Assembly (NCBI GenBank): GCA_017549745.1
Contig: JAFYUA010000014.1
Span: 1 to 10,745, forward strand
DNA: 10,745 bases
Reading direction: 5' to 3'
Origin: Clostridia bacterium
Lineage (GTDB): Bacteria > Bacillota > Clostridia > UMGS1810
Part shown: positions 1-7,132 of the stretch, one piece after another
How positions within the stretch are numbered: the stretch's first letter is position 1
Layout of the letters: every line of letters begins with the position of its first letter
The notes under the pieces: model-generated
The model's input: the letters and a program-made list of their open reading frames with translations, nothing else
Told to the model about the DNA's origin: nothing
Databases searched by the model: none
Program-made: the position numbers and the translations under genes

Positions 1-476
1 AGCACCGATGCGATAATATACCTCGGTTTGTCTGCCGTCATGTACACTGCCGCAAGTGCAGCAAGGAAAAATGCTATGCTGTAGCCATCAGCAACATAGT
101 TATACATCATAACCGATGTGACGGTGGGAAACGATACAATCACTGCCCCAATTAAAAAGGCTGTGATTTTGGACTCTACCTTAAGAATTTTACAAACGCA
201 CACACTTGATAGCGCATGAAAGACTATTGCAATAATTCCGTTTAAAAAAGGCAGGTCATAAAATGAGGTAAGCGAGCACACAATTGGCAAAAACCACCTG
301 CCCAGAGCAATCATATTCTGAGAGTCATATCTGAACACGAGCGAATCCCAGTTGGGAATCCAGCTTGTTATTTTATATAGATGTGCAACCAGACCCACTA
401 TTAAAGCTGCCAAAAAGCAAACCTTCCACTGGGGGAGTATGCTGTCATTTATTTTTTTTAATGCTTTTTCGGGCAT
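1..476 (-). CDS. GtrII-like membrane glucosyltransferase, N-terminal part
   Basis: Only the first 158 codons are present; the reading frame stays open and leaves the window at base 1. The ATG at 476 lies two bases after the stop of the upstream glycosyltransferase gene, with a GGAG ribosome binding site inside the end of that gene, so the two are translated together. The protein opens with a short charged segment and then a hydrophobic helix (about residues 17-34). A soluble stretch follows containing NWDS and RYDSQNMIALGRWFLP. Further hydrophobic helices follow, including the segment with FPTVTSVMMYNYVADGYS. The acidic loop followed by a GRW-x-LP motif and the FP-T segment before a DxY/DGY are what I recall of the GtrII glucosyltransferase family (Glucos_trans_II), which moves glucose from a lipid carrier to a polymer outside the membrane. 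This assignment rests on remembered family patterns and only a third of the expected length, so a related polytopic glycosyltransferase is possible. Confidence 0.62.
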   Translation of the reverse strand, partial: MPEKALKKINDSILPQWKVCFLAALIVGLVAHLYKITSWIPNWDSLVFRYDSQNMIALGRWFLPIVCSLTSFYDLPFLNGIIAIVFHALSSVCVCKILKVESKITAFLIGAVIVSFPTVTSVMMYNYVADGYSIAFFLAALAAVYMTADKPRYIIASV

Positions 477-478
477 GT

Positions 479-1213
479 TTACCACTCCAGCCATTTGAAT
501 TTGTGCAAGAATTTGCCATATAGTTTTTCATAGAGCTTCACGCCTATGATGCGCTTTATAAATGTGGTGCGTTTGCTTGTGGCAGATGTCCACGACGCAC
601 TGAAATGATGTATGCAGTAGGTGTTAGAAGTTATCTTTTTCCTGCCTGTAGTATATTTCATGGGGCAAAGATAGTCCTCGGGAAGCATATGAATACCCAT
701 AAAAATCTGGTCTTTGCAGCCAGTATCCATGCCCTTGGCTATGAGAGTGTTGGTGTTGCGGTCGGGACACGGGGTCAAATCATAACTGCCATCGCTCATA
801 ACAAATGAAATGCCTTCATAGTCAGCCAAAAGAGCACCTACAAGCTCATTACCCTTTTCGCAGGCAAAGCCAAGACCCGTGGCAATGAGCCCTGTGTCAT
901 CAAAGCCCATGTAGCCGTTTTGGTCAATGAGGGAATCAAGCGGTTTTAAAAGCTCAACATCGGTGTCGAGATATATTCCGCCCTCGTCATAGAGCACCTT
1001 GAGCCTTGCATAGTCACTCACAAAAGCCCACTTGCCCGCATCATATGCCTCCCGGGCATATTTATTCTGAGAAATGTCAAAATTTTCTTCGCTCCAACAA
1101 ACGATTTTGTAGTCGGGGCAGTATTTTTGCCAGCTTGATATGCATTTTTGCGCCAGCTTGGGCATTTTGCCTTTGCCAAACCAGCAATAGTGAATCACTT
1201 TTGGAATGCTCAT
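479..1213 (-). CDS. GT32-type (OCH1/capsular) glycosyltransferase with DXD motif
   Basis: A 244-aa soluble sugar transferase for surface-glycan assembly on the cytoplasmic side of the membrane. The N-terminus IPKVIHYCWFG, the segment FVSDYARLKVLYDEGGIYLDTDVE (residues 64-87) with the metal-binding D83-T-D85, and HHFSASW near residues 202-208 are hallmarks of the 'glycosyltransferase sugar-binding region with DXD' family. The frame can be extended 31 codons upstream, but that would run well into the flippase gene. The ATG at 1213 starts exactly where the family homology begins, has a purine-rich AGGGGG site before it, and overlaps the flippase stop codon by four bases (ATGA), which points to translational coupling. 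The next gene starts two bases after its stop. Donor and acceptor sugars cannot be told from the sequence. Confidence 0.88.
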   Translation of the reverse strand: MSIPKVIHYCWFGKGKMPKLAQKCISSWQKYCPDYKIVCWSEENFDISQNKYAREAYDAGKWAFVSDYARLKVLYDEGGIYLDTDVELLKPLDSLIDQNGYMGFDDTGLIATGLGFACEKGNELVGALLADYEGISFVMSDGSYDLTPCPDRNTNTLIAKGMDTGCKDQIFMGIHMLPEDYLCPMKYTTGRKKITSNTYCIHHFSASWTSATSKRTTFIKRIIGVKLYEKLYGKFLHKFKWLEW

Positions 1214-2715
1214 CCCTGCTTTTTCCCCCTGTATAATTCCAGAATTGTGTAAAACACCGATTTGTTGAAAATAAAATTGGCAAGTAGATATAACCCCATT
1301 ATCCATATTGAATGGATAACTCCATTTAATAAAAGCCTCACAAACGACATATTACTGAATGTGTCAACAAAGAAAATTGCCATCACCAAAGCAAATACAA
1401 CGCCGTTTACAATCCACACCCTGTATGTACACATAGGGTTTCTTTGGAGCACCTTTTTGTTGGAAAAGTCAATCATGACAAGGCTTCGATATATGAGCGC
1501 GGCTATCGTGCCGAGGATTGCGCCGCATATGCCAAGATAAATGATTGCCACAATGGAAACGGTAATGTTTATGACCATTTCCCAGATTGCATGCATGCGG
1601 GTTTTTTCAAAGCTGCCCGAATACTCAATCACACTATTGACAGGAAGCTTGCCGTTTGAAAGAAGATTCATTATTACAAAAAGAAACACGAGGTATATAT
1701 TTGTGTAGTTGGCATCATTGACGCCTGTGGTGTATATCTGAATAAGCGGCAACATAAAGACTGCCATCAGAGTGTATATGACAAAGGTGGCGGTCACATA
1801 GACCGTTTCATACACATTGAACACTTTGTCAAACTTTGGGCGGTCGGTGTGAAACATCTGCCCAAGAGCAAAATTGAAGCCCGACACTATGCTCATTATG
1901 AAGTTTTGCATCTGCGAAAAAAAGATGCAGTATATGGAATACACACTCACCGCTTTGAAATCACACAACAAAGAGATGAGGATGATGTCGGTGTTGTTGA
2001 ACACCATGCCCGAAAGCTGATGCACAAGCACGGAATTTTTCTGAGATATTGCACCAAAATCGGGCTTGGCATTTAAATCAATCCATTTGTAGCGGCGCTT
2101 TGCATAGATGTATAAAAAAATCAATTGACAAAGAGCAACCACACAATATACAAGCTGAATGAGCACGAGGCTGTCGGTGAGAAGCAGCACAAGGATTTTA
2201 GCCGCATTTGAAACAAGCTGAACCAGAGTCTCGGAATTGTTGATTACATATTTTCTGCCGTCAACCTCCATAAGAATCCTGTATTTTGCCTGAACAAAAT
2301 AGCTGAAGAGTGCAGGAATGGCATTTAATATGACTATGAAAAATAATACATTGCTATCTATGGATGAGGGGACTACATAGGCATAACAAAACGCAATAAC
2401 AAGCACAATGGCAAGGTATACTACACCTGTTTTTATATAATATGAATTGGTTGCAGCGAGAACCTCGCTTGCGCTTTTGTAGTCATTTTCGCCAATGCGC
2501 TTATAGAGTGCCTGAGTGGTGGCAAGACCCACACCTGCTTCGAGAAGGCACATATATGTAAAAATCTGCTTTATTGTTGACAGAACACCATTGACCTCTG
2601 AGCCAAAATTTTCAAGATAAAGCCTTGGCAACAGAAAGCTGAGGGATATGAGAACAACCTGATATACAAGCGATGAAGCCAGGTTGCGCCTGATGCGTGT
2701 ATCTTTTGCCGCCAA
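1210..2715 (-). CDS. Wzx-type polysaccharide flippase (PST/MVF family)
   Basis: A 501-aa polytopic membrane protein, the usual size for oligosaccharide flippases that move lipid-linked repeat units across the cytoplasmic membrane. The N-terminus RRNLASSLVYQVVLISLSFLLPRLYLENFGSEVNGVLSTIKQIFTYMCLLEAGVG is typical of the family: the first helix, then a G-x-x-x-N/Y-G loop and a second helix ending in E-x-G. About twelve to fourteen hydrophobic helices follow. The start is a TTG at 2715, eight bases after a clear AAGGAG site; the ATG between them is in another frame. The gene begins a three-gene unit with the GT32 transferase (4-base overlap) and the GtrII-like gene. A promoter (2801-2829) and a leader hairpin (2730-2767) lie just upstream. 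No heterologous insert or truncation is seen. The transported glycan is unknown. Confidence 0.9.
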   Translation of the reverse strand: MAAKDTRIRRNLASSLVYQVVLISLSFLLPRLYLENFGSEVNGVLSTIKQIFTYMCLLEAGVGLATTQALYKRIGENDYKSASEVLAATNSYYIKTGVVYLAIVLVIAFCYAYVVPSSIDSNVLFFIVILNAIPALFSYFVQAKYRILMEVDGRKYVINNSETLVQLVSNAAKILVLLLTDSLVLIQLVYCVVALCQLIFLYIYAKRRYKWIDLNAKPDFGAISQKNSVLVHQLSGMVFNNTDIILISLLCDFKAVSVYSIYCIFFSQMQNFIMSIVSGFNFALGQMFHTDRPKFDKVFNVYETVYVTATFVIYTLMAVFMLPLIQIYTTGVNDANYTNIYLVFLFVIMNLLSNGKLPVNSVIEYSGSFEKTRMHAIWEMVINITVSIVAIIYLGICGAILGTIAALIYRSLVMIDFSNKKVLQRNPMCTYRVWIVNGVVFALVMAIFFVDTFSNMSFVRLLLNGVIHSIWIMGLYLLANFIFNKSVFYTILELYRGKKQG

Positions 2716-2729
2716 TATATCATCTCCTT

Positions 2730-2767
2730 AAATAAAATCAACCTTGAGTTTTTCACACAAGGTTGAT
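2730..2767 (-). terminator. Terminator-like hairpin in the flippase leader (possible attenuator)
   Basis: On the minus strand a perfect 10-bp stem (arms 2758-2767 and 2737-2746, sequence ATCAACCTTG) encloses an 11-base loop and is followed at once by TTTATTTA. The AAGGAG ribosome binding site of the flippase begins directly after this U-rich tract. The hairpin lies downstream of the strong promoter at 2801-2829 and within about 80 bases of leader, so it would stop transcripts from that promoter as well as read-through from the acyltransferase gene. An upstream GATTGAT (2777-2783) resembles the GGTTGAT arm and could compete for pairing. The hairpin and U tract are seen in the sequence; regulated attenuation is inference. 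Confidence 0.6.
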
Positions 2768-2800
2768 AACCGAAAAATCAATCGATTACCCCATCTTTAA

Positions 2801-2829
2801 ATTTTACCACTAATATGCCGTTTTGTCAA
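2801..2829 (-). promoter_or_regulatory. Sigma-A-type promoter for the flippase operon
   Basis: On the minus strand there is a perfect -35 box TTGACA (2824-2829), a 17-base spacer and a near-consensus -10 box TAAAAT (2801-2806). Transcription would begin near 2794, giving a leader of about 79 bases before the TTG start at 2715. It is the best promoter match noticed in the window. It lies in the gap between the hexapeptide acyltransferase gene and the flippase, so the flippase block can be expressed independently of the genes upstream. Confidence 0.75.
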
Positions 2830-2867
2830 TAAACACGGGGGATTTGTGAGTATTTAATAAGATGAAG

Positions 2868-3410
2868 CTATACACGATTGCAAACATAATCTGCAGTGGC
2901 ATTTTGCCTGGGGATTATTTTGCCGGGATTGCCAATAACTATGCTATGGTCGGGCACATCAAAATTGACATAGGCAAGCGGTGCAACAAGCACATCACTG
3001 CCTATTTTTACATTGCCCACAATGACGGCATTGGTGCCTATCCAGCAATTGTCACCAATCACAGGAGTGCCCTTTTTGACGCCGCGGTTTTGCATACCAA
3101 TGGTGACACCTGTGCCTATGTTGATGTTTTTGCCAAGCTTAGCATCGGGATGGATGATAACACGCCCAAGATGACCTATATAAAATCCCTCACCTATGTT
3201 GGTTCTGGCAGGAATCTGAATGTGGGTTTTGTGCGACAGGTGCAAAAGAGAAAGCATATAAAAAAGCTTTAGAGGCAAAAATTTGCATGCATTCGCCTTT
3301 CTCAGCACTGATATGTATTTTATTTCAAGAGGTCTGAACACTTTTTTTAAAAATGGCTCACCCTCACTTCCGTAATATCTGTATAGGTCTTTTTTGAAAA
3401 TACTATTCAT
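2868..3410 (-). CDS. CysE-like hexapeptide-repeat O-acyltransferase
   Basis: A 180-aa left-handed beta-helix acyltransferase of the serine acetyltransferase-like type, expected to move an acetyl group from acetyl-CoA to a hydroxyl in the cytosol. An alpha-helical N-terminal region (to about residue 60) leads into imperfect hexapeptide repeats from about 64 to 160: IPARTNIGEGFYIGHLGRVII, then GKNINIGTGVTIG, IGDNCWIGTNAVIVGNVKIGSDV and finally PDHSIVIGNPGKII. H80 sits where CysE has its catalytic Asp-His pair, but the residue before it is Gly. Such short CysE-like proteins are common in exopolysaccharide clusters, so a sugar acceptor fits better than free serine. I chose the ATG at 3410, which has a GAGGGTG site before it; an in-frame ATG at 3425 overlaps the GtrA stop (ATGA) but has a weaker site and adds only five residues. 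Which start is used is not certain. Confidence 0.82.
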   Translation of the reverse strand: MNSIFKKDLYRYYGSEGEPFLKKVFRPLEIKYISVLRKANACKFLPLKLFYMLSLLHLSHKTHIQIPARTNIGEGFYIGHLGRVIIHPDAKLGKNINIGTGVTIGMQNRGVKKGTPVIGDNCWIGTNAVIVGNVKIGSDVLVAPLAYVNFDVPDHSIVIGNPGKIIPRQNATADYVCNRV

Positions 3411-3421
3411 AGCTATCACCC

Positions 3422-3832
3422 TCATTTTTCTTTTGCTTCAAGAAATATCTTTCTTGTGATGAAATTGTAAACAGGCACAATTATCATGGCAAATAGTTTC
3501 ACACCGAGGTAATATAAAGACAGCACTCTTACCCCTATCCACAAAATCACTTGATTGAGAAGCAATCCGCCACTGCTGAGAAGCACAAAAATAACAAATT
3601 CATTGATGCGCTTGCCATTTTTGCTTTTGAAAACAAACGCCATGCTCAAAAGATAGTTCACAGTGACCGAAACGCAAAATGAAACCGCCGAAGCAATAAG
3701 CACATCGAAGTGTGCAAGCTCTTTTAAGAGCACAAGCACTCCCACATCTACAATTGCGGCAATAACTCCCACAATTGCAAACCTGGCAAGCTGAGATATT
3801 AACTTGTTATTTGTGAAAAAGAGCCTTTTCAA
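3422..3832 (-). CDS. GtrA-like four-helix membrane protein
   Basis: A 136-aa membrane protein of the GtrA family, proposed to help move undecaprenyl-linked glucose or other polyprenyl-linked sugars across the membrane for use by GtrII-type enzymes. Four hydrophobic segments lie at about residues 16-36, 44-68, 79-99 and 107-125. The family signatures are present: RFAIVGVIAAIVDVGVLVLL near the start, VNYLLSMAFVF at the end of the second helix and YNFITRKIF at the C-terminus. The length is normal for the family. The start is TTG at 3832, eight bases after GAGGG. Its end lies 11 bases before the chosen start of the acyltransferase gene, forming a two-gene unit. A GtrB-like polyprenyl-glucose synthase, the usual partner, is not in the window. 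Confidence 0.87.
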   Translation of the reverse strand: MKRLFFTNNKLISQLARFAIVGVIAAIVDVGVLVLLKELAHFDVLIASAVSFCVSVTVNYLLSMAFVFKSKNGKRINEFVIFVLLSSGGLLLNQVILWIGVRVLSLYYLGVKLFAMIIVPVYNFITRKIFLEAKEK

Positions 3833-3866
3833 AATTTTTCCCTCACTGCATTTTGTATTATTTTAT

Positions 3867-3895
3867 ATTATAACATAAAAAAGAACAAAAGACAA
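3867..3895 (-). promoter_or_regulatory. Putative promoter for the GtrA/acyltransferase unit
   Basis: On the minus strand a perfect -10 box TATAAT (3867-3872) is preceded after 17 bases by TTGTCT (3890-3895), a 4-of-6 match to the -35 consensus. The TTGTCT is also the 3' arm of the terminator of the preceding operon, so the end of one transcription unit and the promoter of the next share bases. The predicted start lies near 3860, about 28 bases before the TTG start codon. The -10 is convincing; the -35 is moderate. Confidence 0.55.
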
Positions 3896-3913
3896 CCAAA
3901 AATGATGGTTGCC
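3877..3913 (-). terminator. Intrinsic terminator of the acylation operon
   Basis: On the minus strand, nine bases after the stop codon of the DHHW gene, GGCAACCA (3906-3913) pairs with TGGTTGTC (3891-3898). The stem is eight base pairs, one of them G-U, around a seven-base loop, and is followed by TTTTGTTCTTTTTT. This is a standard Rho-independent terminator for the lipoprotein-MBOAT-DHHW operon. Confidence 0.8.
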
Positions 3914-3922
3914 CTTTGCGTT

Positions 3923-5017
3923 TTATCTTAGCGACATACTGTTGTTTAAAATGGTGGTGCTATACAAAAATAGCACATCCTGAGAGTCGAAGCTTAAAAA
4001 ATTGCCAACAAAGCTGCTTTGCATATATCGGATGTCTACCAGAGTGATTTTTTCATATGCAGGGGCAAGAAGCGGAGCGAGACTACCTGCATAAGAATCT
4101 CTGAATATGACAAGCTCTTTGTCCGATGCAGCATTGGGATTGATGATTTCCAAAAGCGGCGAAGAGCCTGAAAGAAACATCTCGTATGGGTCTTTGCCAT
4201 GAGCCTTAGTCATGCTATACATATCGCCCTGCACCGCCGCGCCTGTATCATAATAATTGACAATGCTCGATGACAAAATGTCATTGGTGAGATATTTTAT
4301 GGTGTCAGGCGCACTTTTCAGAGCCGACTGACCCAAATAAACACCATTGAACGGGTGGTCGAGAGTGTTTGTGACATAATCACACCTTGCATCTGTGCCC
4401 ATGCTCTTTGCAAGCAAATGTGCAATGTCCGCAATTTTTTCCTGACGCCAGTGAGAATCGGTGCGATAGTAGTCATCAAGCTCAAGCAGCGGTACAATGT
4501 CGATGTATGTCATATAGTCTGTTTTGGCTCTGAAATCAGCTATGAACTTGTCATAGTCAATCGCAAGATAGCCGTTTGGCTTGGCGAGGAAATAGTTTTT
4601 GTCGGGTATGAGCGAAAGATAGACCTTGCTGTCGGAATCTTTGAGATAGGTGTTGTAGATATATTCAAATCGCTCGGCGGCATGGTCCATCATGTGGGCA
4701 TTGGCAGGATACTCTATCTTGGAAAGATGCCCATGGGCACTATAGAGGCCGTTGTCATCCTTTTTGCCGAGAAGATATCGCGAAAACAAAGCCTTGAGAC
4801 TTCTGAAGTTATCGCGCATGGGGAACTGGTCGGCAGTGTAGTCTTCAAAACCTGCCATAAAGTCACCCGACACAACCGACGACACACTAAGCTCAGGCTT
4901 TGACGCCAGAGGGCGACGCTCGCTCTGGGAATAGGTAGTGTGAGGTTTAAGCCAGCATGCAAGCGAAACGCATGCCAAAGTGGCAGTCATAATGATTACA
5001 GGTATAATCTTTTTCAT
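3923..5017 (-). CDS. DHHW-family, AlgX/AlgJ-like SGNH acyltransferase partner
   Basis: A 364-aa protein anchored or secreted through an N-terminal hydrophobic segment (about residues 4-22). After it comes ERRPLASKPELS and then the family's FEDYTADQFPMRDNFR (residues 57-72). The SGNH catalytic set is visible: D187 and H189 within RTDSHW (AlgX has a similar D-x-H-W motif) and S308 within FRDSYAG. In alginate-type systems such proteins take acyl groups delivered through the membrane by an MBOAT protein and put them on the polysaccharide outside. The MBOAT gene lies just upstream with a 12-base gap, and its stop codon overlaps the AGGA ribosome binding site of this gene, so the pair is tightly coupled. 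It is the last gene of the operon. The polysaccharide and whether the group is acetyl are inferred from the family. Confidence 0.85.
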   Translation of the reverse strand: MKKIIPVIIMTATLACVSLACWLKPHTTYSQSERRPLASKPELSVSSVVSGDFMAGFEDYTADQFPMRDNFRSLKALFSRYLLGKKDDNGLYSAHGHLSKIEYPANAHMMDHAAERFEYIYNTYLKDSDSKVYLSLIPDKNYFLAKPNGYLAIDYDKFIADFRAKTDYMTYIDIVPLLELDDYYRTDSHWRQEKIADIAHLLAKSMGTDARCDYVTNTLDHPFNGVYLGQSALKSAPDTIKYLTNDILSSSIVNYYDTGAAVQGDMYSMTKAHGKDPYEMFLSGSSPLLEIINPNAASDKELVIFRDSYAGSLAPLLAPAYEKITLVDIRYMQSSFVGNFLSFDSQDVLFLYSTTILNNSMSLR

Positions 5018-5029
5018 ATTGTTTCATTC

Positions 5030-6430
5030 CTAAAATCTGAAATATAAAAACGGGTTGAATGAGCCATCGGCAAGATAGGCGCTCACCACAATCAGAAGAA
5101 ATGCAAGCACCAAAACCTCAAGCACATCGAGCCAAGCTCTTTGCTTTGCCCTATTGCGCACCAAAAGCCATAGCTTTTTGCATAAGGGGGTGGCTCCGAT
5201 TGCCGCCAAAGTCAGGACAAAGCCATAATTTCTGAGTGCATAGGCAAATTCGGCAGAGAAAACTGCTTGCCCTGATGTGCCAAACATGGCACCAAGATTG
5301 CCAAGAGCTGATGAGAAGCTATCGGCAGCAAAAATGCCAAAGCTTATGATGACAAAAAACATCACATAGAGCCTGCCGAGGAGCTTATGGTCTGCAAGAT
5401 AGCGCGCAAAGAAGAATTTTTCCAAGGTGAGAAGCACGCCGAAATACAATCCCCAAATGACAAAATTCCACTCCGCCCCATGCCAGAACCCTGTGAGAAA
5501 CCACACGGCAAAGATATTAAAGAGCATGCGGCCTCTTTTCACGCGGTTGCCGCCGAGGGGAATGTAGACATAGTCTCTGAACCAAGTGCCCAGTGAAATG
5601 TGCCATCGGCGCCAGAATTCGGTGATTGAAGAAGATATCAGCGGATAGTTGAAGTTTGGCGAAAACTCAAAACCGAAAAATTTGCCAAGGCCTATTGCCA
5701 TGTCACTGTAGCCTGAAAAGTCAAAATATATCTGCAGCATATAGGCTATTGCATATAGCCAGCCATAGGCAAGTGAGGACTGTGTGGATTGAAGATATGA
5801 TGCGCAAAGCTCACCGAGAGTGTTGGCAATGAGCACCTTTTTGGCAAGCCCTATTACAAATGAGCGACAACCATTCCATGCTTTGTCAAAGCTATGAGTC
5901 CTTGAGGTGAGCTGACGGCTGATGTCTGAGTAGCGCACAATGGGACCTGCTATGAGCTGAGGGAAAAGAGCCACATATGCACCAAGACTTATGATATTTT
6001 TCTGGGCAGGAGTCTCGCCGCGATAGACATCGACGCTATAGCTTATGAGCTGAAAGGTATAGAAGCTTATGCCAATGGGCAATGCGAGCTTAAGGAAAGG
6101 AAACGAAAAGCCTGTGATAGCATTGAAATTGGCAATGAAGAAATCAGCATATTTAAAATAGCCGAGCAGTGCAAGGCTGAGAGCCACCGACACAATCAAA
6201 AAAAGCTTTGACAAAGTGCGACCGCGGTATTTTTCGATTAAAAGACCTGTCACATAGCTTGCGGTGATGCTTGCCATCATCAAAAAAACATAGCGAGGCT
6301 CGCCCCATGCATAAAACACAAGGCTTGAAAAAAGCAGCACTGCATTTTTAAATGCTTTGGGAGCGGCATAGTACACCAAAAGAACAATGGGCAAAAAATA
6401 ATATAAGAATGGAATGCTTGAAAAAATCAT
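5030..6430 (-). CDS. MBOAT-family O-acyltransferase (DltB/AlgI-like)
   Basis: A 466-aa polytopic membrane protein that passes acyl groups from a cytosolic donor across the membrane. The order of motifs is that of the AlgI/DltB family: PIGISFYTFQ (residues 118-127), PQLIAGPIVRY (about 157-167), IYFDFSGYSDMAIGLG (234-249), SSITEFWRRWHISLGTWFRDYVYIPLGGNR (267-296) and FLTGFWHGAEWNFVIWG (311-327). The conserved histidines are H277 and the likely catalytic H317. The length is normal. The ATG at 6430 follows the lipoprotein stop after three bases, with AGAGGA spaced seven bases before it. No dlt genes or D-alanine carrier are next to it, and the downstream partner is DHHW/AlgX-like, so O-acetylation of a glycan is more likely than D-alanylation. 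Confidence 0.93.
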   Translation of the reverse strand: MIFSSIPFLYYFLPIVLLVYYAAPKAFKNAVLLFSSLVFYAWGEPRYVFLMMASITASYVTGLLIEKYRGRTLSKLFLIVSVALSLALLGYFKYADFFIANFNAITGFSFPFLKLALPIGISFYTFQLISYSVDVYRGETPAQKNIISLGAYVALFPQLIAGPIVRYSDISRQLTSRTHSFDKAWNGCRSFVIGLAKKVLIANTLGELCASYLQSTQSSLAYGWLYAIAYMLQIYFDFSGYSDMAIGLGKFFGFEFSPNFNYPLISSSITEFWRRWHISLGTWFRDYVYIPLGGNRVKRGRMLFNIFAVWFLTGFWHGAEWNFVIWGLYFGVLLTLEKFFFARYLADHKLLGRLYVMFFVIISFGIFAADSFSSALGNLGAMFGTSGQAVFSAEFAYALRNYGFVLTLAAIGATPLCKKLWLLVRNRAKQRAWLDVLEVLVLAFLLIVVSAYLADGSFNPFLYFRF

Positions 6431-6433
6431 GTT

Positions 6434-7132
6434 TTATTCCTCTAAAGATTTAGGGCACATTACAAAGAACACCTTGTTGCCCGAGATGCCGCTTACCATT
6501 TCTTCGGCTTCTACACAGATGTTCCATCTGAGGTTGGCGTTTTTTTCGAGCATAGCTTTAAAAGCGGGAGCATCGGCTGCGGATTCGAGCTCAAACACAT
6601 AGCCCACAAAGGCAATGGAGCCAATCTGTGGAGCAATCATAACACCCGACTTGAAGCCTTTGATTTCGGTGTTGTCAAAGCCAGAGAGATAACCCTCTTC
6701 CACAGGAACGGCTCCGCCGTTGAATTTGATGGCAGGATTGGCAACGAGAGCTTCGGAAATTGCTTGAGTGCTCATGCCCGATGAAGCCTTAACTTTGAAA
6801 TCTGCAAGCAGGGTCTGACCAAGAGTGCTTGCCACTGGTGCAGTTGACGGCTTTTGTTCAGGTGCAGGGGGTGTGTTCTGCTCAGGGGCAGGGGTTTGAG
6901 GGGTGCTCTGAGGCTTAGTGCTATCAGGAGCCTGAGTATCTGTTGCAGGCTCATCAGCAGTCTCTTCTTCCTCGTGCACTTCGTCATTTGAGGAGGCACT
7001 GTCTGCTGCTATTTCTTCAAATGCGCCGTCTGACTGCGGAGCAGAATTATTCTCTTGAGTGGATTTACCTTTGCAAGCAGCAAACGATGTGACGATTAGA
7101 AGTGCCATGATAAGTGAAAGTATCTTTTTCAT
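6434..7132 (-). CDS. Secreted lipoprotein with acidic/proline-rich linker and DUF4358-like domain
   Basis: A 232-aa protein. MKKILSLIMALLIVTSFAAC is a lipoprotein signal peptide, with Cys20 as the likely lipidated residue (FAAC is a slightly non-standard lipobox). Residues 21-105 are a low-complexity linker rich in Ser, Glu, Pro, Gln and Ala with repeated PAPEQ-type units, suited to crossing a cell wall. From about residue 105 a folded domain follows, with a pattern I associate with DUF4358: a segment ending in IGSIAFVGYVFELE, a helix, then a C-terminal GNKVFFVMCP strand. It is the first gene of an operon with the MBOAT gene (3-base gap) and the DHHW gene. That position suggests an outer-surface accessory role in glycan acylation, but no catalytic motif is seen. 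The start has an ideal AGGAGA site seven bases upstream. Confidence 0.8.
   Translation of the reverse strand: MKKILSLIMALLIVTSFAACKGKSTQENNSAPQSDGAFEEIAADSASSNDEVHEEEETADEPATDTQAPDSTKPQSTPQTPAPEQNTPPAPEQKPSTAPVASTLGQTLLADFKVKASSGMSTQAISEALVANPAIKFNGGAVPVEEGYLSGFDNTEIKGFKSGVMIAPQIGSIAFVGYVFELESAADAPAFKAMLEKNANLRWNICVEAEEMVSGISGNKVFFVMCPKSLEE

Noticed and set aside
1214..1306. Upstream 31-codon extension of the GT32 glycosyltransferase
   Set aside because: Family similarity starts at the ATG at 1213, which has a good ribosome binding site and the usual 4-base overlap with the preceding gene; the extension is antisense to nothing but overlaps flippase codons in another frame.
2862..3272. 136-aa open frame on the plus strand opposite the hexapeptide acyltransferase
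   Set aside because: The repeated hexapeptide codons keep the opposite strand open; the minus-strand protein is clearly the real one.
4355..4903. 182-aa open frame on the plus strand inside the DHHW gene
   Set aside because: It lies fully antisense to a clear gene with family motifs, has no ribosome binding site of note, and its sequence resembles no family; it is a shadow frame.
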